A stretch of DNA of 5,175 bases. Source: an uncultured Bacilli bacterium (lineage in GTDB: Bacteria > Bacillota_I > Bacilli_A > RF39 > UBA660). The stretch lies in assembly GCA_949879835.1 (NCBI GenBank), contig CATLBU010000050.1:1-5175 (forward strand), given 5' to 3'. How positions within the stretch are numbered: the first letter of the stretch is position 1; the number at the start of each line of letters is the position of its first letter. Below the pieces are notes generated by a model. The model saw nothing but the letters and a program-made list of their open reading frames with translations, did not search any database and was not told the DNA's origin. Of this stretch, positions 1-5,175 are shown piece by piece. The position numbers and the translations under genes are program-made.

Positions 1-26
1 CAAATAAATATCCTATTATAAACCAG

Positions 27-746
27 CTAATCCATTCCAACATATTCTTTTAATCCCTTCCTTTTATCTCTAGAGATCAAATTAATGGATTCTCCACCAC
101 GAAAATAAATTGTATTCTCTTTAAAATCAACTTTATATATTTTCTCTGTATTCACTAAACAGCTTCTATGTGACAAATAGAATCTTTTATCTAACTCAGA
201 AACCATTTCAGTCATGGTTTTATTAATTAAAATATCACTATAAGTTGTTTTAATAAGACATTTTCTTTCAATTGTATCTTTAAGAACATAAACAATATCA
301 TCCAAATAAATTCTATAAGAAATACCAGCTGATTCAAAATGTAATACCTTCTTATCTCCTACATTTGAAACTGCTTTACGTAATACTTTATCTAAATTAC
401 CACTACAATTATCAAACTTGGAAATAAATCCAAGTAACATAATTTGAGCCTTTAATGCATCATAACCTAATTCATTATGAGAAGTAACCATAATAATACT
501 ACTATTCCAATCTGTCTTTCTAATCTTTCTTGCAATATCAATACCAGAAACATTTGGTAATTCAATATCTAAAATATAAATTTTAGCTGTAACATCATCA
601 TGAATTATAGTATTAAATTTTTTATCAAATCCACTAAATTCCTCTATATCATAATCAGTACTTGATTTTACCATGATCTTATTAATATGTTTAATCACTT
701 TTTTCCGAAATTCTGCTTGATCATCACACACTATAAATTTAATCAT
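27..746 (-). CDS. LytTR-family response regulator (AgrA-like)
   Basis: This 239-residue cytoplasmic two-component regulator should receive phosphate from a sensor kinase and bind DNA through its C-terminal domain. The receiver domain spans about residues 1-125: the acidic pair D8-D9, the phospho-acceptor D60 in YILDIELP, T88 in IMVTSH and the conserved lysine K110 in FISKFDN are all visible. The LytTR domain spans about 133-236, with the typical LSHRSCLVN stretch near 191-199. Length and order match AgrA/ComE-type regulators. The ATG is preceded by AGGAG with a 7-base spacer, and the stop is TAG. It lies 45 bases downstream of the AbiEi-like gene with no terminator between, so it is probably the second gene of that operon. 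No histidine kinase or peptide gene is visible; only 26 bases remain downstream. The target genes cannot be deduced. The family call is secure; a role in quorum sensing would be a guess. Confidence 0.93.
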   Translation of the reverse strand: MIKFIVCDDQAEFRKKVIKHINKIMVKSSTDYDIEEFSGFDKKFNTIIHDDVTAKIYILDIELPNVSGIDIARKIRKTDWNSSIIMVTSHNELGYDALKAQIMLLGFISKFDNCSGNLDKVLRKAVSNVGDKKVLHFESAGISYRIYLDDIVYVLKDTIERKCLIKTTYSDILINKTMTEMVSELDKRFYLSHRSCLVNTEKIYKVDFKENTIYFRGGESINLISRDKRKGLKEYVGMD

Positions 747-791
747 TTTATCACTCCTATTTTAGCTATCAGTTAACTTTTGATATAAAAT

Positions 792-1334
792 CTATATCGC
801 CAACTCTTTTTTTATTCTTTGCTTTACCTTTTCATCTTTAAAATACTTCATATATTCATTTAATTTTTCTTTCTTAATTAAACGGGAAATTTTTCTATAA
901 CTATCCATAATTTCATGGTAATCATCATATGATAATACTATTTTATTTCTAGCTACTTCTATCAATAATCGCTCTAAATCATAAATTTTGATTTGAAAAC
1001 CTTTATAAGTAATTACTTGAATCCCTATATGATACAAGGAATCTGTCATAAAAATTTGTTTAATTTTTTCATCATGAATTTTTCTGTCCTTTTGTTTTGT
1101 TGCAATCCTATAAAAATCTTTCTCCTCTCTTAATAATCCATAACAATAACTCGCACTTTCCAATGTAATAACGGCGTTAGGATGTTTTCTAGCTATATAT
1201 TCTAAATAATTAAAATCCTTTACAGTAGAATAACTTCCTTTCTTAATCAAATAAAGTTTCTTCTCTCTCACCATCCTTTTAATTTGATAATCACTATAGC
1301 CCTTTTTATTTAAGTCCTTATATGAATAAACCAT
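792..1334 (-). CDS. AbiEi-antitoxin-like winged-helix regulator
   Basis: The protein has 180 residues from the chosen start. Residues about 4-38 form a winged-helix-like N-terminus (GYSDYQIKRMVREKKLYLIKKGSY). Next come ITLESASYCYGL (57-68), which corresponds to the 'SxxSAxYxxGL' region of AbiEi-type antitoxins, and IKIYDLERLLIEVARNK (115-131), which matches the 'VYDLERTICDLIR' signature. The lysine-rich C-terminus resembles the family tail. AbiEi proteins of type IV toxin-antitoxin systems repress their own promoter and counter a nucleotidyltransferase toxin, AbiEii. No such toxin is beside this gene; a LytTR regulator follows instead, so a stand-alone regulator is likely. The frame is open up to 1430, but the ATG at 1334 has AGGTGG four bases upstream and a sigma-A promoter at 1351-1378, whereas the longer start overlaps the ATPase terminator. 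The stop is TAG. The family assignment comes from motif recall, not a search. Confidence 0.8.
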   Translation of the reverse strand: MVYSYKDLNKKGYSDYQIKRMVREKKLYLIKKGSYSTVKDFNYLEYIARKHPNAVITLESASYCYGLLREEKDFYRIATKQKDRKIHDEKIKQIFMTDSLYHIGIQVITYKGFQIKIYDLERLLIEVARNKIVLSYDDYHEIMDSYRKISRLIKKEKLNEYMKYFKDEKVKQRIKKELAI

Positions 1335-1344
1335 CTTACCACCT
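1335..1344 (-). promoter_or_regulatory. Ribosome binding site that decides the AbiEi-like start
   Basis: AGGTGG (1344-1339 on the minus strand) lies four bases before the ATG at 1334. The upstream in-frame ATG at 1430 sits just before the ATPase terminator and cannot be on a transcript from the promoter at 1351-1378, so 1334 is taken as the start. Confidence 0.75.
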
Positions 1345-1350
1345 AAATAA

Positions 1351-1378
1351 ATTATACATAATTCGACAATAAAGTCAA
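1351..1378 (-). promoter_or_regulatory. Sigma-A-type promoter of the AbiEi-like/LytTR pair
   Basis: On the minus strand TTGACT (1378-1373) and a perfect TATAAT (1356-1351) are separated by 16 bases. Transcription would start near 1344, on or next to the Shine-Dalgarno AGGTGG (1344-1339), leaving a leader of only about ten bases before the ATG at 1334. The promoter lies between the ATPase terminator and the gene. It supports the short start, because the longer possible start would be upstream of the transcript. Confidence 0.8.
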
Positions 1379-1392
1379 TGCTATACCGACAA
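1364..1392 (-). repeat. Paired TTGTCG direct repeats flanking the -35 (possible operator)
   Basis: TTGTCG occurs at 1392-1387 and again at 1369-1364 on the minus strand, 23 bases apart start to start, bracketing the -35 hexamer TTGACT. Two helical turns would put both on about the same DNA face. AbiEi proteins are known to repress their own promoter by binding paired repeats, which makes this a candidate operator. Hexamers are short and the first copy overlaps the terminator T-run, so chance is possible. Confidence 0.3.
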
Positions 1393-1422
1393 AAAAGAAA
1401 AAGATGGCTATACGCCACCTTT
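1391..1422 (-). terminator. Intrinsic terminator of the Ca2+ ATPase gene, overlapping its stop codon
   Basis: Read on the minus strand, AAAGGTGGC (1422-1414) pairs with GCCATCTTT (1408-1400), giving nine base pairs with one G-U, closed by a five-base GTATA loop. The run TTTTTCTTTTTT (1402-1391) overlaps the stem base and continues past it. The stop codon TAG (1410-1408) lies in the loop and the first base of the descending arm, so the last codons of the ATPase encode half of the terminator. It separates the ATPase from the AbiEi-like gene. Confidence 0.87.
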
Positions 1423-4038
1423 ATATCCACGACTACGAAGAATCATTTTTCGAATCCAATCAATTGGAATTACAGTAAAAGCAATTAAAATCATAATTTC
1501 CAATTCTTTTAAAGTAAGACCTGCTGTACGAAATAAATCACCACCATAATATATTAAAATTAATTGAACAATAAATATAAAAATAATAGTACCTACAAAA
1601 ATAGTATTTTTAAATAAATTTGCGACTAAATTTAATCGATTTGTTCGAGCATTAAAACAATTAAAAATTCCTATAAAAATAAATAACCCAAAAAATGCAG
1701 TCATAAAGTATTGATCGTTTGATCCATTCCTAAATAATGAATGAATAAATGGGTTTTTTAAAAAGAAAATACAAAGCAAAGAGGAATAGGTTCCTGTAAA
1801 TAATATCTCGTGTAACATATATCGATTAATAATCCCTTCTTCTTTTTTCTTCGGAATCTCTTCCATATATTCTATTAAAGGTGGTTCAAATGAAAAGGCA
1901 AGTCCTGCAAGTGTATCCATCACCATATTAATCCAAAGCATTTGAATAACTGTTACAGGAGTATCAACACCAATAAATGGTCCAATAATAGATAAACTAA
2001 TTGCGCACATATTGACAGTCAATTGAAAAATTATAAACTTTCGGATACTTTTAAATATTGTTCTTCCAAATAAAATAGCTTTCGATATAGATAGAAAGTT
2101 ATCATCTAGAATCACAATATCACTAGCTTCTTTTGCAACTTCTGTGCCACTTCCCATAGAGAATCCAACATCTGCTTTTTTAAGTGCAGGAGCATCATTT
2201 ACACCATCTCCTGTCATTCCGACTACTAAATTCATACTTTGAGCAATCTTTACTAACCTGCTTTTATCTTGTGGCAAAGCGCGAGCCACTATTTTTAATT
2301 GTGGTAAGATTTTTTTGATTTCTTCATCAGATTTATGGTTTAACTCAGTACTGGTTAATATTAAATCGTTATTATTTTTAATCAATCCTACTTCTTTACC
2401 AATAGACATAGCAGTATCTTTATTATCGCCAGTAATCATTACAGTTTGGATATGGGCCTTATCTACTAATCTAATTCCTTCGATTGCTTCTTTTCGAACC
2501 TCATCTTTAATTAATACAATTCCAACAAGAGTCAAATTATAAAAGGTATTCTCTAAATCATAGTTATCATTAATTGTCAATGCGAGAACTCGAATACCTT
2601 TTTGCGTATACCCATGAATTTTTGATTGATACTTTTCCTTTCCTAGAAATCTTTTCTTCATTCCCATGGAATCATAATAATGACTACAATGTTCTAATAA
2701 TTTTTCTGGAGCTCCCTTAATTAATTTTTCTAACTTTTGATCTTTTATTTTTGTAATAGAATATTTATTTTGACTATTAAAAGGAACCACCTCTAATTTA
2801 TTACAAGAGTGAATTTCACTTTTAATAAAACTTAAAAGAGCACGATCTGTTATATTTCCCCCTATTGGAATTCTATTTTCATCATAAGTACTAGCATTAT
2901 TACAAACGATCGACTTTTTAAATAAATGATGTAATTTTGGAATTTTCTCTAGATCATGCTCACTATGATACTCATGAAGGGCACCATCTATAAGACCAAC
3001 TACTTCCAATTTACCTTTTGTAATCGTACCCGTTTTATCAGAAAATAAGATATTTAAACTTCCAGCTGTTTCTATTCCTGTCATCTTCCTAACTAATACA
3101 TTATTCTTTAACATGCGCTTCATATTAGAAGATAAAACTAAAGTAATCATCATAGGAAGTCCCTCTGGAACTGCTACTACTATGATCGTTACACTAAGGG
3201 TTAAAGCATGAAGAATATATCCTGACATTAAGGGAAAATTGGTTAAGGTTTGATGAATTAAGGTAGAATCAAAATGGTTTTTTATAAAGATAACTGAAAA
3301 AAGATAAGATAGCGAAACTAAAAAAGCTCCAATGTATCCAATAATACTAATAATCTTAGCTAAATGACGTAATCTTATTTTTAAAGGACTATCTGGAGAC
3401 TTTTCTGATAACTCACTAGCTATTTTACCATATATTGTTTTATCTCCTACACTTGTTGCTATCATAATTCCATTTTTACTATAAACTACTGTTCCACGAT
3501 ATACATTATTCTCTTCCTTCGGAATTCCCTGTAATGCATATTTATATTGTTCTTTTGCTTCGCCATTTAACGATGATTCATCGACTGTAATTTCTCCTTT
3601 TACTAATACACCATCTGCTGGAATTTTATCTCCTGCTTCCAGTAAAATAACATCACCTACTACAACTTCTTCAACGTTTAATTCCTTTATTATACCATCC
3701 CGTCTTACACGACATTTTATCTTAGACGCCTCCTCTTGAAGTTTTGTAAAGGCTTGTTCACTTCCATATTCTGAAATTGTTGAAATAAAAGAGGCCAAAA
3801 AGATAGCGATTACAATTCCTACTGTTTCATACCAGTCAAAATCTTTGATTAAAAAAACAGTTTTAATACCTAAGGCAATCAATAAAATTCGAATAATTGG
3901 ATCTCCTAAAGTTTCTATAAATTTTTTAAAAAAACTGGTTTGTTCTATTTTAGATATCCTATTTTCTCCATAAATTCTCTTATTATTTGCTACTTCCTTT
4001 TGTGTTAATCCTGTCAATATATTCGTATCTGTCTTCAT
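1408..4038 (-). CDS. Calcium-transporting P-type ATPase, PMCA/P2B-like
   Basis: This 876-residue membrane pump probably exports Ca2+ from the cytoplasm using ATP. The N-terminal cation-ATPase domain is followed by M1-M2 (about 47-92), the actuator domain (about 93-220), M3-M4 (about 227-300) with PEGLP at 291-295, the phosphorylated D334 in DKTGTIT, the nucleotide domain with KGAPE (441-445), KDEVR (511-515), TGD (536-538), the hinge TGDGVNDAP (609-617), and M5-M10 (about 667-866). The ion-site residues look PMCA-like: E292 in M4, N676 in M5 with alanine (A679) where SERCA has its site I glutamate, N704 and D708 in M6, and FNCFNAR in M8. This suggests one Ca2+ per cycle. The actuator loop reads NGEA (158-161) rather than TGES, but keeps the glutamate. 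Length is normal for bacterial pumps and the frame is unbroken. AGGAGG lies five bases before the ATG and is part of an inverted repeat. Ca2+ rather than Mn2+ is inferred from the family. Confidence 0.95.
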   Translation of the reverse strand: MKTDTNILTGLTQKEVANNKRIYGENRISKIEQTSFFKKFIETLGDPIIRILLIALGIKTVFLIKDFDWYETVGIVIAIFLASFISTISEYGSEQAFTKLQEEASKIKCRVRRDGIIKELNVEEVVVGDVILLEAGDKIPADGVLVKGEITVDESSLNGEAKEQYKYALQGIPKEENNVYRGTVVYSKNGIMIATSVGDKTIYGKIASELSEKSPDSPLKIRLRHLAKIISIIGYIGAFLVSLSYLFSVIFIKNHFDSTLIHQTLTNFPLMSGYILHALTLSVTIIVVAVPEGLPMMITLVLSSNMKRMLKNNVLVRKMTGIETAGSLNILFSDKTGTITKGKLEVVGLIDGALHEYHSEHDLEKIPKLHHLFKKSIVCNNASTYDENRIPIGGNITDRALLSFIKSEIHSCNKLEVVPFNSQNKYSITKIKDQKLEKLIKGAPEKLLEHCSHYYDSMGMKKRFLGKEKYQSKIHGYTQKGIRVLALTINDNYDLENTFYNLTLVGIVLIKDEVRKEAIEGIRLVDKAHIQTVMITGDNKDTAMSIGKEVGLIKNNNDLILTSTELNHKSDEEIKKILPQLKIVARALPQDKSRLVKIAQSMNLVVGMTGDGVNDAPALKKADVGFSMGSGTEVAKEASDIVILDDNFLSISKAILFGRTIFKSIRKFIIFQLTVNMCAISLSIIGPFIGVDTPVTVIQMLWINMVMDTLAGLAFSFEPPLIEYMEEIPKKKEEGIINRYMLHEILFTGTYSSLLCIFFLKNPFIHSLFRNGSNDQYFMTAFFGLFIFIGIFNCFNARTNRLNLVANLFKNTIFVGTIIFIFIVQLILIYYGGDLFRTAGLTLKELEIMILIAFTVIPIDWIRKMILRSRGYKGGV

Positions 4039-4078
4039 AGATCCCTCCTAAAAAATATATATTAGGGATATCTATGAA
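4034..4078 (-). promoter_or_regulatory. Inverted repeat enclosing the ATPase ribosome binding site and start codon
   Basis: In the mRNA sense, TTCATAGAT (4078-4070) is the exact reverse complement of ATCTATGAA (4042-4034), which contains the ATG start (4038-4036). After a two-base AT bulge, CCCT (4067-4064) can pair with AGGG (4046-4043), or CCTAA with TTAGG (4051-4047), both inside the AGGAGGG Shine-Dalgarno (4049-4043). The loop is about ten A/U bases. If transcribed whole, the hairpin would hide both ribosome binding site and start codon. It could instead be a DNA palindrome bound by a repressor. No known riboswitch motif is seen. Confidence 0.6.
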
Positions 4079-4083
4079 TTAGA

Positions 4084-4111
4084 AATAAAAGAAATAGTCA
4101 TTATATGACAA
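4084..4111 (-). promoter_or_regulatory. Candidate promoter of the Ca2+ ATPase gene
   Basis: A promoter is expected between the upstream terminator (to 4110) and the ATG at 4038. Option one is TTGTCA (4111-4106), a 16-base spacer and TTTATT (4089-4084), starting near 4077, the first bases of the inverted repeat. Option two uses the perfect TATAAT at 4105-4100, but no good -35 lies upstream of it. Both would place the inverted repeat in the leader. The choice is unresolved. Confidence 0.35.
4097..4109. repeat. Short inverted repeat GTCAT-N3-ATGAC upstream of the ATPase gene
   Basis: Five-base arms GTCAT (4097-4101) and ATGAC (4105-4109) flank three bases. The repeat overlaps the TATAAT hexamer and the TTGTCA hexamer of the two promoter options, a position that would suit a repressor site. 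Five-base arms in AT-rich DNA are weak evidence on their own. Confidence 0.3.
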
Positions 4112-4135
4112 AAATAATCGCCAAAGCGATTATTT
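4110..4135 (-). terminator. Intrinsic terminator of the surface-protein gene, starting at its stop codon
   Basis: On the minus strand AAATAATCGC (4135-4126) pairs perfectly over ten base pairs with GCGATTATTT (4121-4112) around a four-base TTTG loop, and a run of five T residues ends at 4110. The stop codon TAA lies inside the ascending arm. The stem is AT-rich apart from the three G-C pairs at the top, so the strength is uncertain. It separates the surface-protein gene from the ATPase gene. Confidence 0.8.
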
Positions 4136-5110
4136 CATCAATTTTAATTTTTTAGTTACTAGTACTGAACCTGTTACAAGTAGTAAAAGAGCACCTCCAT
4201 ATTTCAATATAGAATCTGAAGTATTAGGGTTTTTGACCTTCTGATTAAAAGCAGTTTTTTGACTTGAATTGTTTTTCACAGTAGTACTTTTTTCTACTAA
4301 AGTTTTCCCATCTGCTGAAGCATAAACAATCTCTCCTTCTTTTGTTTGAAGTTTAATCCACAAAACATATTGTTCTTCAGACTCAGAAGTTAATTTTGGA
4401 ATTACTAAATTAGTTGTCTCTATCCATTTATTATTATCATACTTTGTTAAATCTACCAATTCCGATTGTGTTTGATTAATCTGGTTAGAGTAATAACCAA
4501 TATCATTTTGAAGTTGTTTTAATTTAGATGCTGCTTCATTAGCAACAGAAGTATAATAAGTTATATCGCTATTAATTCTAGATATCTCCTGATTATATGA
4601 ATTTGTTGCTGTCTGTCGTTCCGTTTCTATTTGTGATCTTCCTGATTCAAATTCTTCTTGTAAAGATTGTTCTGTATCCGAAGTTTGACAACTTGCGCTT
4701 CTCACACAAGCAAGTCTCCCATCAATATTTTTAGATAAGTTATTTTCTCTTACAGTAAAATCATTTAGCAAATTTTGATAGTCTGTATCAGCACTTGTTT
4801 TAGCAGCCTCTGCACGGGAAAGATTTTCTTCCGCCGTATTCTTTATATTCTCTGTTTTAGAATATTCATTCTCTGAGTTTGCTAGCTGTCCTTCTAAATT
4901 TTTAAGTGTATTCTGTAAATCATCTTTCACCCTCAAATTTTCATTAGATACTTTTACAAATTGATAATAAATTTTATAGCTTGAGCTATCTGTGGATGGA
5001 TTAATTTTAAATTCCTTTTCGCTAGAAGAAATGGATACAGAGCTTTTAGCAGAAACAATATCCATAGAAAATAATACCAAAACCATAAAAATTCCCAAAA
5101 ATTTTTTCAT
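4130..5110 (-). CDS. Exported coiled-coil surface protein with a sortase-type anchor (NPNTS)
   Basis: I do not recognise a named family. The 326-residue protein starts with a signal peptide (MKKF, then a hydrophobic run to about 17) and a plausible signal peptidase I site after VSA (19-21). A short strand-like stretch (31-54) is followed by a long, Q/N/E/K-rich helical region in two halves (about 56-128 and 146-221). These are joined by a turn holding the only two cysteines, C135 and C141. After it comes a second strand-rich stretch (228-272, with NKWIETTNLVIP and YVLWIKLQTKEGEIVYA), a Ser/Thr/Lys linker, NPNTSD (294-299), a hydrophobic segment (about 303-319) and a KKLKLMK tail. That C-terminal layout is the sortase-substrate plan with a non-LPXTG motif. 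The simplest reading is a beta domain interrupted by an antiparallel coiled-coil hairpin. The ATG has GAGGAG nine bases upstream. The gene has its own promoter and terminator. An adhesin or stalk role is inference only. Confidence 0.85.
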   Translation of the reverse strand: MKKFLGIFMVLVLFSMDIVSAKSSVSISSSEKEFKINPSTDSSSYKIYYQFVKVSNENLRVKDDLQNTLKNLEGQLANSENEYSKTENIKNTAEENLSRAEAAKTSADTDYQNLLNDFTVRENNLSKNIDGRLACVRSASCQTSDTEQSLQEEFESGRSQIETERQTATNSYNQEISRINSDITYYTSVANEAASKLKQLQNDIGYYSNQINQTQSELVDLTKYDNNKWIETTNLVIPKLTSESEEQYVLWIKLQTKEGEIVYASADGKTLVEKSTTVKNNSSQKTAFNQKVKNPNTSDSILKYGGALLLLVTGSVLVTKKLKLMK

Positions 5111-5134
5111 AATTACCGACTCCTCTATAATAAA

Positions 5135-5162
5135 AATATATCACAAATAGAATAATCGTCAA
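5135..5162 (-). promoter_or_regulatory. Extended -10 promoter of the surface-protein gene
   Basis: On the minus strand TTGACG (5162-5157) and TATATT (5140-5135) are 16 bases apart, and TGA directly before the -10 gives the extended TGn element. Transcription would start near 5128, giving a leader of about 18 bases containing GAGGAG (5125-5120), nine bases before the ATG. This gene therefore begins its own transcript. Confidence 0.75.
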
Positions 5163-5175
5163 TTATATTTTCAAA

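Noticed and set aside
1..26. Start of a further gene after the response regulator
   Set aside because: The 26 bases hold a weak AGGA-like stretch but no start codon with a readable frame, so nothing can be claimed about a kinase or other partner.
759..786. Separate promoter for the LytTR gene (ATATCA, 16 bases, TAAAAT)
   Set aside because: The -35 matches poorly and the -10 is ordinary for AT-rich DNA; co-transcription from the promoter at 1351-1378 is simpler.
782..798. Hairpin GATATA-N5-TATATC at the end of the AbiEi-like gene
   Set aside because: The stem is six weak A/T-rich pairs and is followed by AAAAG rather than a T-run on the minus strand, so it is not a terminator separating the two regulatory genes.
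1335..1430. 32-residue N-terminal extension of the AbiEi-like protein (start at 1430)
   Set aside because: It overlaps the ATPase end and its terminator, contains the promoter and Shine-Dalgarno of the shorter start, and adds a hydrophobic stretch not expected before a winged-helix domain.
2315..2542. 75-codon open frame on the plus strand
   Set aside because: It lies wholly inside the nucleotide/phosphorylation domain coding region of the ATPase on the other strand, has no convincing ribosome binding site, and its product looks like a chance hydrophobic peptide.
4039..4109. yybP-ykoY Mn2+ riboswitch before the P-type ATPase
   Set aside because: The space after the upstream terminator is only about 70 bases and the conserved GGGGAGUA-type core is absent; only a simple inverted repeat is present.

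Overview
The window is a very AT-rich piece of a low-GC Gram-positive-type (Bacillota-like) chromosome. The evidence is strong AGGAGG-like ribosome binding sites, sigma-A-type promoters, stem-loop plus T-run terminators, and an exported protein with a sortase-type C-terminal anchor. Tryptophan is read from TGG. I cannot name a genus. All four genes lie on the minus strand, so transcription runs from high to low coordinates. No RNA gene, mobile element, CRISPR array or origin is visible, and no gene-free stretch exceeds about 100 bases.

In transcription order: (1) 5110-4130 encodes an exported, probably wall-anchored coiled-coil protein. It has its own good promoter (5162-5135), and a perfect 10-bp-stem terminator begins at its stop codon. 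(2) 4038-1408 encodes a full-length P-type Ca2+ ATPase of the PMCA/P2B-like type, with all phosphorylation motifs intact. Its ribosome binding site and start codon sit in one arm of a conspicuous inverted repeat (4034-4078), and its terminator contains the stop codon. (3) 1334-792 encodes a 180-residue AbiEi-antitoxin-like winged-helix protein. Its start is fixed by a promoter and Shine-Dalgarno lying inside a longer possible reading frame. (4) 746-27 encodes an AgrA-type LytTR response regulator, 45 bases downstream of gene 3 with no terminator between them, so the two are probably co-transcribed.

The first two genes look like separate single-gene units, while the last two form a small regulatory pair. 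The AbiEi-like protein has no AbiEii nucleotidyltransferase toxin beside it, and the response regulator has no histidine kinase in view; a partner could lie beyond base 1. The least ordinary features are the hairpin or operator over the ATPase start, the antitoxin-like plus LytTR pairing, and the cysteine-tipped coiled-coil surface protein with a non-LPXTG anchor.
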